The notes under the pieces: model-generated
Databases searched by the model: none
The model's input: only the letters and a program-made list of their open reading frames with translations
What the model was told of the DNA's origin: nothing
Program-made: the position numbers and the translations under genes
Assembly (NCBI GenBank): GCA_002685965.1
Contig: NYZE01000162.1
Span: forward strand, 1 to 59,223
Direction of reading: 5' to 3'
Origin: Planctomycetota bacterium
GTDB lineage: Bacteria; Planctomycetota; UBA1135; GCA-002748355
DNA length: 59,223 nucleotides
Shown: piece by piece, positions 1 through 9,417 of the stretch
Layout of the letters: the number at the start of each line of letters is the position of its first letter
Numbering within the stretch: position 1 is the first letter of the stretch

Positions 1-2008
1 ACAGCTTGGCGATACCGACCGTCACCGTGACGTTGCCGGACCTCGACTTCGTGTAGAAGTCGACAGCGCAGATGTTGGCCACGGGACGGTTAAACTCCAT
101 GATCGCGATCTGGTTCGCGGTCGTCGTCGCATTGTTCTGCTTCTGCTGCCAGTTCTGCGAGAACAGCAACTTGCAGCCCTGCCCCGCCGTACGGCAACCA
201 GCGCCGTAAGTTGCGAAGGTCGCATCGTAGCCGCACAGCTTGCGCTTGGGGTAGGGCAGCTTGCGCTTGAGGCAGGCGGTCTCGAGGTCGTTGTAGTTTG
301 GCGTGCCGTTGTTCAGGTTGTTGTCGTCGTCGTCGGCAATGAAGACCTCGCGCACCGCATCCGGCTGGTTGCGAGCGTTCGCTCGGAGCGTCGGGACGAT
401 GATCCGGTTGGTGAGGGTGACGCCACCGGAGCCTAACCGCTTGCGCAGGTTCTCGCGCACATCCCAAGCCCAACCCATCCACGTCTGCCCCTGCTGGTGG
501 ACACCTCCACCTGCCGGGTAGGTCCGCGTGTTGAGTGCCGTGCGGATGGAGTTGCCATTCGTGAAGAAGGCCTCGCCGACGAGCGGTTGATTGGTTTCCA
601 GGATCGCAAGTATGTCGCCCCAACCCTCGGAGAGACCGTCCGTCTGCGAGATGCCGCCGTAGGCCGCGTCGATGCCGTGGCCCCACTCGTGGTTGATCAC
701 CGTCGAGTAGCACGTCATGTTGCAGTTACCACCCTTGTGGTAGAAGTTGATCGTGTAGTTCGAGTAGTGGGCGTTGCAGGTACGGTTGAGGCTGGTCTTG
801 CAGATGATGGCGTCGATTCTCGTCGGCAAGACACCCATGAGCCCGCGGACCCACTGGTTGATGTTGTCCGTGCCCCAGTAGCCGGTCGACTGACCGAAGT
901 CATGCAAGTTGACCGTCGGGTTGTAGATGACGATGCTCGCCGGCACGCCGGGCGTCACGGTCGGGGTCAGGCGCAGCTTCGTGCCCTGTTGCGGCTGCGT
1001 GTCAGCGACGTACTTGCCCTTGAACTCGATGAGGATCGTCACCGGCGTATTGCCGGTGTGCGAGATGTTGAAGGCGCCGGTCGTGTCGGTGTAGCCCCTG
1101 TTGCCACCCTGAACACTAACGAGCACGTTCTCAACCGGGATCAGCTTCAACGGGTCAGTCGGCCGGAGCCCGGTGTTGGCCCACATCTTGACGGTGCCAA
1201 TGACATTCGCGGCCATCGGACCGTACATCGGCAGGCCGTACTCGACCTCCAAGACCGGGACGCTGGACTCGAGCGGAGCCGGCTCAGGCGCGCCCGGAGC
1301 GCTGCAACCGAAATTGCACTCGTGGTAGTCGTTGCGCCACGACAAGACCTTGCCGTTCTGGGCGTCGATGTAGTTCTTGCCGGCGGTGTTGGTCGACAAG
1401 TGCTGGACGTCGATCTCCCACGCCAGCCGGACCGGCATCGGCGTGCCGGCGGTCTGATCGGTCCAGATGACGAGGCGATCCTGACCCGGAGCCCGGAGCT
1501 GCGGCATCTTGACGCCACGGTCGGCGAACGCGATCGCGCGTGCCTGCGCAGCCGTCAGCTGGGGCCGGACGTTGAAGTTCGCCGGGATCGAATAGCACTC
1601 TGAACCGAACAGCGAGATGCCGCCATTCTTATGCACACGCACGTCGGCGCGGCCGCCGATCACGATGAGGTCCGCGAATGTCTGGTCGTAGACGAACGAC
1701 CAAACGTTGTTCATCTCACCGCTGATGCTCTCGACGAACTTGGAGGGTCCACGGCCCAACAAGACCGAGTAGTTCTCGAGGGTCGCGAGGGCGCGGCGGC
1801 GCGCTTCTTCGAGTGTGTCCGCCCTACCGGGAAGATCGAGACCGGTTCCATAGATCGCGGCCGGCGTGCCGGTCGCTGCCTTCCATTGGACTGTCCAGTC
1901 AGGACCATGGCTCTTGACGAAGGTCTTCCATGCCTCGCGCGGTGAGTCCTGGGCGACGACCGGTGTCACGAGCGCAAACAACATGCTGCAAAGGAGAGGT
2001 GATCTCAT
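1..2008 (-). CDS. Secreted M36 (fungalysin)-like zinc metalloprotease, C-terminus cut by window edge
   Basis: The frame is open from an ATG at 2008 to the window edge (669 codons, no stop). Residues 1-20 form a signal peptide ending in VVAQ. A propeptide-like segment (LTAAQARAIAFAD) resembles the FTP region of thermolysin/fungalysin precursors. The zinc motif HEWGH lies at residues 440-444, preceded by STVIN. It is followed by LSEGWGDIL, whose Glu fits the third zinc ligand of gluzincins. Known family role: extracellular endopeptidase activated by removal of the propeptide. The sequence after the catalytic core continues past the edge and may carry a C-terminal surface module like those of the next secreted genes. 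It is the last gene of a minus-strand series, 218 bp after the sigma-factor fusion. The substrate is unknown; M4 versus M36 assignment is tentative, the metalloprotease call is solid. Confidence 0.82.
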   Translation of the reverse strand, partial: MRSPLLCSMLFALVTPVVAQDSPREAWKTFVKSHGPDWTVQWKAATGTPAAIYGTGLDLPGRADTLEEARRRALATLENYSVLLGRGPSKFVESISGEMNNVWSFVYDQTFADLIVIGGRADVRVHKNGGISLFGSECYSIPANFNVRPQLTAAQARAIAFADRGVKMPQLRAPGQDRLVIWTDQTAGTPMPVRLAWEIDVQHLSTNTAGKNYIDAQNGKVLSWRNDYHECNFGCSAPGAPEPAPLESSVPVLEVEYGLPMYGPMAANVIGTVKMWANTGLRPTDPLKLIPVENVLVSVQGGNRGYTDTTGAFNISHTGNTPVTILIEFKGKYVADTQPQQGTKLRLTPTVTPGVPASIVIYNPTVNLHDFGQSTGYWGTDNINQWVRGLMGVLPTRIDAIICKTSLNRTCNAHYSNYTINFYHKGGNCNMTCYSTVINHEWGHGIDAAYGGISQTDGLSEGWGDILAILETNQPLVGEAFFTNGNSIRTALNTRTYPAGGGVHQQGQTWMGWAWDVRENLRKRLGSGGVTLTNRIIVPTLRANARNQPDAVREVFIADDDDNNLNNGTPNYNDLETACLKRKLPYPKRKLCGYDATFATYGAGCRTAGQGCKLLFSQNWQQKQNNATTTANQIAIMEFNRPVANICAVDFYTKSRSGNVTVTVGIAKL

Positions 2009-2226
2009 GCGTAGCTCTGATGAAGTGATGGGGTTGGAAGGAACAGGGACGGGAGCGACGTGAGAGGCTGGATCTCTGGGACCCAGGAAACCGTGCTACT
2101 GCCGCCGCTAGCGACGCGAAGCTCCCAAGATACACCCACATCCGCGAATAACAGGTTTTCGCGCGCCGACGGCGGCGTTAACTGCCACTTGGACACAACC
2201 CAGACACGAGAGCCAGGCGGCGACCC

Positions 2227-5200
2227 CTACTTGCCGCTCGGCACGATCCTGAGCGGGACATGCACGCGTTGCTCACCAGCCGTCCCGATCGAGACCTCGA
2301 AACTGCCGCGCAGACTCACCGCCCCGCCGAAGGACTGAGCCTCAAGACGATAACGACCGCGTTCGATCGGGCCGACCACGAAGGAGCCGTTACTGCAGCG
2401 CAGCCAACGCGCTGCGCGCCGTTGCTCCCACGGCACGGAGGCTTCCTGCAGCGGAACGAGCCTGACCCAGACCTCGCCGCTAAGCGCCACCTCGGCGCTA
2501 CACGTGCCGCGTAACGTGGCATCGCCCGCAGCGGCAAGCACGACCCGGACCGGCAGGTGGTCCTTGATCCGCACGTGCTGGCTGACACTTGGAAGCAGTT
2601 TGCGGGCGCCCCCGAGTCTTTTCTCGCCAGCCAACTCCAAACGCGCCAGCCGGTAGACACCGAACGGAAGCCTGTCGAACGTGAAGCGGCCGCTGCCGTC
2701 GGCGCGTTTGCGCCACGACTTGCGCCCAATCCCCTCCACCTCGGCCACAGTCAACACGAGGTGGGCATCGGGGATTGGTTGCCCTCCAGCGGTCTGGACG
2801 ACACCGATCAGCGTCCCTTGGACCTGTGCGCGGATGGTCTCTTCCCAACGACCGACCCCCATCGGAATGCGTGTCGCATGCACGAACAGGCCGCAGTCGG
2901 GATGTTCGATCGCGAGCCGCAGTGGCCCAGGCGTCAGATGCGGCAGCGTGAAGCGACCTAACGTATCGCAGCGCGTCAACCCACCACGCTGCTTGCCGGA
3001 GCCCTTCTCGTTGAACGGCACATCCGCGCGAACCTGGCGCACGGTGGCACCCGCAAGAGGCGGGCCTTCGGCTGACAGGACAGTCCCGACCAAGGTCGTC
3101 CCCCGGTCGAGTGCGACACGATGGTCCTTTGGACTCGCGTCAATGCGCGCAACCAGGCCGGTCACGACCTTTGGCGCGTAGCCACCCACACGGAACTCCA
3201 CATCGGTGACAAAGCCCTCGGGCAAGTCCTCGGTCACCCATCGACCCTGTGGATCGGCGCCTCGTGTTGGCCACTCGCCCCGCTTGCCCTTACCCGCGAA
3301 CTTGCCCCTGCCCTTGGGCTGGTCCTTGTCCTCGGCTCGCTTGTTCGAACGACCCATTACCCGCACGCGCACACCGGGAATGAGCTCGCCGCTCGCAGCG
3401 TCAACGGCAGTGCCGGCGATGCGGCCTGCGCGCCGCAACATCATCACCATCTGGCGGTTACCAGCGTGTGCGACCTCCTCCCTCAGCTCGAGGAAACCGT
3501 CCGAGTGGCATGTCAGATACAGGTCTTTCGCCGGCAGCCCTCGCAGTTCGAAGCGACCTTCCGCGCCGCTCTTGGCGGTGCACACCTTGCGCCTCCGGTA
3601 CACCACCGTGATCACTGCGCCATCGACGGTGCCTCCGTGTGAACTCCGAACCACCCCTGCGATCGTCTCCCCTCTATGCAGCTGGACAAACACCTCAAGC
3701 GACCGCCCCAACGCCGGCACCTCGATCTTCTGGACGCTCATCGCGAACTCGGCATGCTCGACCGTCAGCTCCGTCTTTCCGGGTCGCGCTCCAGAAAAGC
3801 GAAACAAGCCGCGCACATCGGTCTTCGCGGTTAACAGGCTCTTGAACGACCACATCGACACCTTGGCGTTCGCGACAGGTCTGCGTTGCGGACCGAAGAC
3901 CACGCCGTGCACCTGCGATCCGGGCTTCAACTCGAGCACGACGCTGCGCTCTCCTCGCCCGTAGCTGCGCACCATCTTGCCGGCGCCAACGAACCCCTCA
4001 GCACTGGCATAGACAAAGTGCTGCGGCACGGTGGCGTCCAGATCGGTGATGCGAAAGCTCCCGTCGTCAGCTGTACGCAAGGGACGCTCACCGCGCCGGA
4101 AAGTGCGCACCAACGCGCCCTCAAAACCCTTGCCGGCCTGGTCGACGACGCGACCGCTCACAACGACGGCCGACTGCAGCATGAAGTCGAACTGCGCGGG
4201 CGATGCGTCAGCAGAGACGAAGAAATCCTTGCCTTGAGGCGCCCATCCCTGGGACTCGGCACGCATGAAGAGATTGAACCCCTCACCACCTTGCTTCGTC
4301 GGCAGAGCAAACGAATAGATACCGTCTATCGCCGTCTTGGTCGTTTCCTTGTTGGCCCACACCGTTGCGCCGCCCAGCAACGTGCCGTCGGCGCCACGCA
4401 CCGTCCCGCGGACGGTGATCCTGAGTCCGGCTGCGGCTGACTTCAGGGCAGCGTCGGGCACAACGGTGTCGCCTTCGACCCGAACAGGTCTCGCATCGGC
4501 CAGCTTGGCCGGCTGGGTCCGCTCTTGCTCACTCGGGACGACCAGATCAGTAATCGTGTCGCTGGGCTTCGCTTCGTTCGCCAGCCATAGCTGCCTCCCG
4601 GTGACTACCGCGACCCCAATCAGACCGAACACGAGGATGGCCGTCTTCTTGGCGGCCATGAGCCCGACTCCCTGCCCCGAGAACTCGCTGACCCGAGCGG
4701 CGCCCTCCGCGAGCGCTGTGAGCGGGCCACCTTCGACCACCGAAATGAACGGAATCAGCGGCGCGACCCACGCCCGCCGACCGCCGGACGAGCCATCCAT
4801 CTTGTCACGCAGCAGCTCGATGCTGCGCCGCAGTCGGGTTCGTACCGTCGCATACGGCACGCCCTGCCGCGTTGCCACGGCCTTGGGGCTCAGACCATCG
4901 AAGAACCGCAACAGTATCGTCGAGCGATAGGGTTCCTCGAGGCCGCGCACGTGGACGAGCAGGTGCTGTAGCAGATCGACGCGGACGAGCGAATCGTCAC
5001 CCTCCGCCACGTCGGGCTTGGCGGCGACCTGCTCACGTAGATTTCGACGTCGCTCCTCGCGCACGTGGTCCCGCGCATGGTTCCTGGTGATGCCGGACAG
5101 CCATCGACCAATCGACCAGCCCGGCTTCGAGGGCTTTTCCATCGCAGTAACGAAGGCATCCTGCACGACGTCCTGCGCGGCGTGCTCATCCCCGACCATG

Positions 5201-5277
5201 GCCTTGGCCAAGCCGCGCAGGGCACGCGTGTGCCCGAGCAGTTCGTTCGAGTCGAGCTCGCGTGGGTTGCGTTTCAC
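2227..5277 (-). CDS. ECF-type sigma factor fused to a membrane segment and carboxypeptidase-regulatory-like repeats
   Basis: This is a 1016-residue protein from a GTG start. Residues about 15-80 look like sigma-70 region 2 (AQDVVQDAF, then WLSGITRNHARDHVREERR). Residues about 112-160 look like region 4 (EEPYRSTILLRF, then a helix-turn-helix around AVATRQGVPYATVRTRLRR). A single hydrophobic segment follows at about 211-231. The rest, roughly 750 residues, is a series of beta-sandwich repeats of the CarboxypepD_reg/Cna-B kind (patterns such as GTVRGADGTLLGGATV, GRVVDQAGKGFEGALV, GTVLSAEGPPLAGATV). The inferred arrangement is a cytoplasmic sigma domain tethered to the membrane with an external beta-repeat stalk. 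It starts 9 bp after the stop of the upstream haem/YVTN gene, so the two are probably co-transcribed. No separate anti-sigma gene is seen nearby; the fused part may regulate the sigma domain. Confidence 0.85.
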   Translation of the reverse strand: MKRNPRELDSNELLGHTRALRGLAKAMVGDEHAAQDVVQDAFVTAMEKPSKPGWSIGRWLSGITRNHARDHVREERRRNLREQVAAKPDVAEGDDSLVRVDLLQHLLVHVRGLEEPYRSTILLRFFDGLSPKAVATRQGVPYATVRTRLRRSIELLRDKMDGSSGGRRAWVAPLIPFISVVEGGPLTALAEGAARVSEFSGQGVGLMAAKKTAILVFGLIGVAVVTGRQLWLANEAKPSDTITDLVVPSEQERTQPAKLADARPVRVEGDTVVPDAALKSAAAGLRITVRGTVRGADGTLLGGATVWANKETTKTAIDGIYSFALPTKQGGEGFNLFMRAESQGWAPQGKDFFVSADASPAQFDFMLQSAVVVSGRVVDQAGKGFEGALVRTFRRGERPLRTADDGSFRITDLDATVPQHFVYASAEGFVGAGKMVRSYGRGERSVVLELKPGSQVHGVVFGPQRRPVANAKVSMWSFKSLLTAKTDVRGLFRFSGARPGKTELTVEHAEFAMSVQKIEVPALGRSLEVFVQLHRGETIAGVVRSSHGGTVDGAVITVVYRRRKVCTAKSGAEGRFELRGLPAKDLYLTCHSDGFLELREEVAHAGNRQMVMMLRRAGRIAGTAVDAASGELIPGVRVRVMGRSNKRAEDKDQPKGRGKFAGKGKRGEWPTRGADPQGRWVTEDLPEGFVTDVEFRVGGYAPKVVTGLVARIDASPKDHRVALDRGTTLVGTVLSAEGPPLAGATVRQVRADVPFNEKGSGKQRGGLTRCDTLGRFTLPHLTPGPLRLAIEHPDCGLFVHATRIPMGVGRWEETIRAQVQGTLIGVVQTAGGQPIPDAHLVLTVAEVEGIGRKSWRKRADGSGRFTFDRLPFGVYRLARLELAGEKRLGGARKLLPSVSQHVRIKDHLPVRVVLAAAGDATLRGTCSAEVALSGEVWVRLVPLQEASVPWEQRRAARWLRCSNGSFVVGPIERGRYRLEAQSFGGAVSLRGSFEVSIGTAGEQRVHVPLRIVPSGK

Positions 5278-5286
5278 TGGGTCTAT

Positions 5287-8040
5287 CTACTTGATCAGAG
5301 TCAGCTCGAGACCCGCCGAAGCAGCGGCACCGAGCAGGCCGCAGGGCGCCAACTGGAGGGTTTGCAGACGCAGTTGGAAGCCGACCCAGGTCGCATCGTT
5401 GGGCAACGGCAACGGCACCACCGCGTCGCCACACGCATCCGCTGCGATCGGGACGATGAAACCGAGGCCGAGGTCGACGAGCAGATCGAGGTCGAAGAAC
5501 TTGACGTTGGCCCGTCGCGCTCCGAACAGGAGCCAACCCGCGCTGCGCGGCGGGGCACCCGAGCCGATGATCGCGAAGTCCGCATTGCCGACCCGCGGCG
5601 CCGAGTTGGCATCGACCGTCAGGACCGTCGCACACGGCGGTGTCGGTGCACCGTAACCGAGTCGGCCTTCGTCCCCGTCGAGCACACCGTTCGCGTCGCG
5701 GTCGATGCCAAGCCGCTTGCCGCTGCCCGGTTGCACACCAGCGAACGTCAGCACAGAACCAACCTTCGCCAGCGCCGTGCCGATCTGCGCCAAGTCGAGG
5801 GAAGGGAGCGTCGCGCGATCACGATCGAAGCGTTTGGTCGCCGTGTTGTAGTGGAAGCCGACGCGTCGGTTGTCCAGGAACCCCGTGACGATGAGCTCGC
5901 ACTTGCCGCTCTCCGCCTGGGCGATCAGTAGCAAGAGGTCGGCAGCCGCGGCCGCAACGTTGGACACGTCGACCGTGCGGGAGAAGCCGACCGCCGGCGC
6001 GGCCGTGGCCGGGAACGCGAACAGAAACCGCTCGAGCGCATTCTTCTCCTTGGTCGTCAGCGGGTTGAACCGTGACGTCGTCGACAGGAACGCCGACAGG
6101 TCATCCTTGGAGCCGTCGGCACCGTAACCGAAGCCGGCAGTCCGACCGGACGTCGACGGCTTGCGCCCATTGCGCTGGTAGAGCCCGCGCAGCGGCGCAG
6201 CCTTCATCGGCTGTTGGATCAAACCGACGAAGCCGAAGCTGCCGGAGCCAGAACTATTGACGTGACATTCCGCACAGCGGAACTGGATCGAGCGATCCTT
6301 GCCGACGTTGTCCTTGGTCAAGAAGATCGTCTCGCCGTCCTTGGCGCTCTCGCCGACCGGAGTCGTCGGCAGGGTGTCGTCTCGGTTGCGGTTCGGGTTC
6401 GGCATGAACCGGATGTCCTGCATGTAGGCGACGAAGGTCGCCAGGTCGGCAGTGCCGAGCGCCGGACCACCCATGAGCCCCGGGAAGGTCGGGTTGAACG
6501 TCTTGAGCCCAGGGCGGTCCGCGCGCCAATGGAAGAGGCGCTCGCCCGCCAAGCCCTGCAATGTTCGCGTCAGTAGCGGCCCCTTCATCGGATGCAGTTT
6601 GTCGGAGCCGTTGTTGAACAACTGGCCGCCCGGATCGCCGAGATCCCAGGCCAACCCATCGTGGCGAGCATCGATGTGACAGGCGGCGCAGGCCATCGTG
6701 CCGTTGCCAGAGAGCTTGGCATCGAAGAGGAAGCCGCGCCCCTCGCGGATCGTCTGCGGCGTCGGGTCGAACATCCTGATCTCGCGCAGCACCTTCTTCT
6801 GCGCGGTGTCGATGACGGAGACGCTGTTGGACAGCCGGTTGCAGACGTAGAGCACGCCGCTCGTCGGATGGTGCAGAAGCCCACGCGGTCCGCGTTTGGT
6901 GCGCGGCGCGACCTTGGCGCCCGAAGTGTTCCCGACCTCGATCAGGCCTGTGACCTTGCCGGTCCCGTCGATCAGGCCGATCCGGTCGGTGCCGAATGCC
7001 GCGACGTAGCCGACGCGGCCGGCAGGGTCGAACACCACGTCTGTGGGTTGCGCCAGCGCGTTTGAGAGTGCCGGGACGTTCGGGAACTTCGTGTAGTCGA
7101 TGCCGGGGTTGAGATCGATGGGCGTGATGGTCGGCCTGTTGCCAGTCGTGATGCGCGTGACCCGACTGTCGATGGCATGACCGCGCAACGCGGGCTCGAA
7201 GCGGACCAGGTTGCGCGCCTCGGTGTTGGCGACCCAGAGCTCGATGGTGCCGGGACGCCATGTGAGGTTGAACAGAGTCGTGCCCACACCGGGATAGTTG
7301 CGACGAACGGTGAGACTGGCCACGTCAATCTCGACGACGTCATTGTCGGGCAACGTAACGTTGAGCTTGGCCTTCCACGCCGGGTCGTCGCTGCGCACGA
7401 TGATGCCCTGCTTCGGCGCAAGCGGCAGAGTGGGATTGGTCGGCTTCGGTGGCAACGGAGCAATCGTGTGCGGCACGACCGTTGTCTTGTTGCCGGACCG
7501 AGTGATCGCCACCCACACCGTCTTGCCGTCGGCACTGGCGAGAAGTGCCCGCGGGTCATCGCCAAACACGGCAACAGTGCCGACCTGCTTGCGCGTTGCC
7601 GGGTCGATGACAATGACCTCGCGCCGCGTCATCGACGTGACGAAGGCACGCTGCGGGCTGCCAGCGAATACGACGTCACCCGGCTCGTCGGCGACCGCGA
7701 TCGTGTCGATGACGACACCACGAGAGATACTCACGACGCTGATCGAGTCGGAGACATGGTTGACGACCCAGACCTCGTCCTTCGACCGCACGGCCACGGA
7801 CACTGGCTCGATGCCGACCGGGATCTCCCTGATCAGAACCGGCGTCGTCGGTGCAGCCAGCGAGAAAACCGCGAGCCGGTGATCCGGCGTATTGACTACG
7901 AAGAGTCGCTGACCGTCCGCAGAGATCGCCAACGGGCGAGCCTGCGGACTCTCGAAGTGGGTGAAGGTCTGCGCCGGCAGAGCTCCGGCCGACACCACGA
8001 GAGCGGCAAGCATCAGCCAGCGAGTGATGCGAGTCGTCAC
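5287..8040 (-). CDS. Secreted YVTN beta-propeller / di-haem cytochrome c protein with C-terminal surface module
   Basis: I chose the GTG at 8040 because it has a GGAGAG ribosome-binding site and starts directly on a signal peptide (RWLMLAALVVSAGALPAQ); an upstream extension adds 31 unlikely residues. The 917-residue product has YVTN/YncE-type propeller repeats in its first 400 residues (LAISADGQRLFVVNT, GVLYVCNRLSNSVSVIDT). It then has two CxxCH haem sites, CAACH near residue 450 and CAECH near residue 590, in a di-haem peroxidase/MauG-like region (LTRTLQGLAGERLFHWRADR). The last 110 residues begin NSAPRVGNADFAI and form a beta-rich module also recognisable in the next gene upstream. It probably acts in the periplasm or at the cell surface in redox or electron transfer; the substrate is unknown. 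It precedes the sigma-factor fusion by 9 bp. Confidence 0.82.
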   Translation of the reverse strand: MTTRITRWLMLAALVVSAGALPAQTFTHFESPQARPLAISADGQRLFVVNTPDHRLAVFSLAAPTTPVLIREIPVGIEPVSVAVRSKDEVWVVNHVSDSISVVSISRGVVIDTIAVADEPGDVVFAGSPQRAFVTSMTRREVIVIDPATRKQVGTVAVFGDDPRALLASADGKTVWVAITRSGNKTTVVPHTIAPLPPKPTNPTLPLAPKQGIIVRSDDPAWKAKLNVTLPDNDVVEIDVASLTVRRNYPGVGTTLFNLTWRPGTIELWVANTEARNLVRFEPALRGHAIDSRVTRITTGNRPTITPIDLNPGIDYTKFPNVPALSNALAQPTDVVFDPAGRVGYVAAFGTDRIGLIDGTGKVTGLIEVGNTSGAKVAPRTKRGPRGLLHHPTSGVLYVCNRLSNSVSVIDTAQKKVLREIRMFDPTPQTIREGRGFLFDAKLSGNGTMACAACHIDARHDGLAWDLGDPGGQLFNNGSDKLHPMKGPLLTRTLQGLAGERLFHWRADRPGLKTFNPTFPGLMGGPALGTADLATFVAYMQDIRFMPNPNRNRDDTLPTTPVGESAKDGETIFLTKDNVGKDRSIQFRCAECHVNSSGSGSFGFVGLIQQPMKAAPLRGLYQRNGRKPSTSGRTAGFGYGADGSKDDLSAFLSTTSRFNPLTTKEKNALERFLFAFPATAAPAVGFSRTVDVSNVAAAAADLLLLIAQAESGKCELIVTGFLDNRRVGFHYNTATKRFDRDRATLPSLDLAQIGTALAKVGSVLTFAGVQPGSGKRLGIDRDANGVLDGDEGRLGYGAPTPPCATVLTVDANSAPRVGNADFAIIGSGAPPRSAGWLLFGARRANVKFFDLDLLVDLGLGFIVPIAADACGDAVVPLPLPNDATWVGFQLRLQTLQLAPCGLLGAAASAGLELTLIK

Positions 8041-8059
8041 GACAGTCTCTCCGTTGCGC

Positions 8060-9181
8060 CTACAACTCGTAACGGATGTATGGCAGGCCCTTCGCGGCCG
8101 CCGTCCAAACCGAGAACCCGGTCTTCGAGGCAACGTAGGAGGTCACGTACGGAATCACGCCAGTGCTGCCCACGGGAGCTTGCACGGCCGGCATGAGTTT
8201 GAACTGCGCCGTTTTGGAGTCGAACCAAGCTCCCTGCGCCCAGAACTCCTTCATCCACGGAGCGAGTGGCGCGGTCAGCGAGAGGTAGCCGAAACCCTTG
8301 GCGTCCGTAGCCGCGAGGAAGACCAGGATCGGGCTCGTAGGGTCCAGGTAGAACAGGTTGCAGGCAGCACCGACGTCGAGGCCCTTCGGGTTGCCGGCAA
8401 CGGTGAGCATGTAGACGGCCACGCTCGACGGCGCCGTGTAGTATGACTGCATGGTCAGGTAGAGCGACCCCGACTTGACGGTGGCTGTCGTGTCGAAGGC
8501 CGCGACCAGCTTGCCGCCGAACAACGAGTCGGCGCACGTCGACTTCTTCGGGTAAGTCTGCCCCTTGCCTTTTCCACGCCACGCGCTCGCGTGCATCGAG
8601 TCGAGGTAGTACTCGAACCCGGCAGGCGTCGGACCGTTCCACGGAACGTTGTTGTCGGCGACGCCACCGCTGAACCGGAACTCCAAGAAGATCGCGTCCT
8701 TACCGTTGTAGGTCCACGGTCTCGAGAAGCGGAAGGTCAAGCTGTTGCGAACTCCACCCCACAAGGCGGGGTTGAGCGACGGATAACCCGACAGCGCCGG
8801 GAAGCTCCAAGTCTTGTCGAAGACCAGGGTCCGCGTGTCCTTGAGCGTGTACGCGCTCGACTTGTTGTACTGAATTGAGTTGTAGTCCCCATGAGCCGCG
8901 TGAACCGTGACCTTCGACCAGGTACGACCGATCGCGTTGTGGTTGCGGTAGTCCGAGCGAAAGGAAATGCTCTTGATCGACCGCGGCTTGTTGTCCGCGT
9001 GGCTCGCGTCCATGAAACGGTGCCCCTGGTTGGCCGCCCAGCCGAAGATCAGCGCGGCAGCGGGACCCTCGGTCTCCGTCCCAGTCGAGGGCGTCGTCAT
9101 GTGGGTCTGGGCAAGAACCGAAGAACTCAACAACGCAACGAACGACAGCACTGAAAGGGGGGCCGCCAGTGTGAGTTTCAT
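8060..9181 (-). CDS. Secreted protein of unknown function
   Basis: A 373-residue protein with a clear signal peptide (residues 1-24, ending SSVLAQ). The body is beta-rich and aromatic (WAANQGHRFMDASHADNKP, FLEFRFSGG). The C-terminal third (YLDPTSPILVFLAATDAKG, followed by PLAPWM and FWAQGAWFD) has the same pattern as the C-terminal module of the haem/YVTN protein downstream: a short Gly-rich strand, a PLxxPxx turn, then a hydrophobic strand ending near Q. No catalytic motif was recognised. The stop lies 19 bp before the start of the haem protein gene, so the pair is likely an operon. The divergent rdgC-like gene starts 236 bp away. Confidence 0.75.
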   Translation of the reverse strand: MKLTLAAPLSVLSFVALLSSSVLAQTHMTTPSTGTETEGPAAALIFGWAANQGHRFMDASHADNKPRSIKSISFRSDYRNHNAIGRTWSKVTVHAAHGDYNSIQYNKSSAYTLKDTRTLVFDKTWSFPALSGYPSLNPALWGGVRNSLTFRFSRPWTYNGKDAIFLEFRFSGGVADNNVPWNGPTPAGFEYYLDSMHASAWRGKGKGQTYPKKSTCADSLFGGKLVAAFDTTATVKSGSLYLTMQSYYTAPSSVAVYMLTVAGNPKGLDVGAACNLFYLDPTSPILVFLAATDAKGFGYLSLTAPLAPWMKEFWAQGAWFDSKTAQFKLMPAVQAPVGSTGVIPYVTSYVASKTGFSVWTAAAKGLPYIRYEL

Positions 9182-9417
9182 GACAGATCTTCCTTCGGGT
9201 TTCGTGAGTTGAACGGGGATGGGGACTGGACCGTTATGGCCGCTGCAGCGCCAGATGTTTCAAGGATCAACAGATTCTAGCGCGTCCGCAGCGCAGCGAA
9301 CATCCACAGCAATCCACAGACATTCACACGCCCCCAACACCCCCCAGCATCGACAACAAGCCTTCGAACTGCTTATGTGCCTGCCGGCCGCCAGGACCAT
9401 GCACCGGGAGGGAGAGG

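Noticed and set aside
497-1603. Long plus-strand open frame (368 codons)
   Set aside because: It is antisense to the M36-like protease; the minus strand has signal peptide and HEWGH motif. Such shadow frames are common in GC-rich DNA.
9300-9360. C-rich, AC-rich short repeats (CATTCACACGCC, CAACACCCCCC)
   Set aside because: Irregular, no fixed unit or spacing; not a CRISPR array or iteron set.
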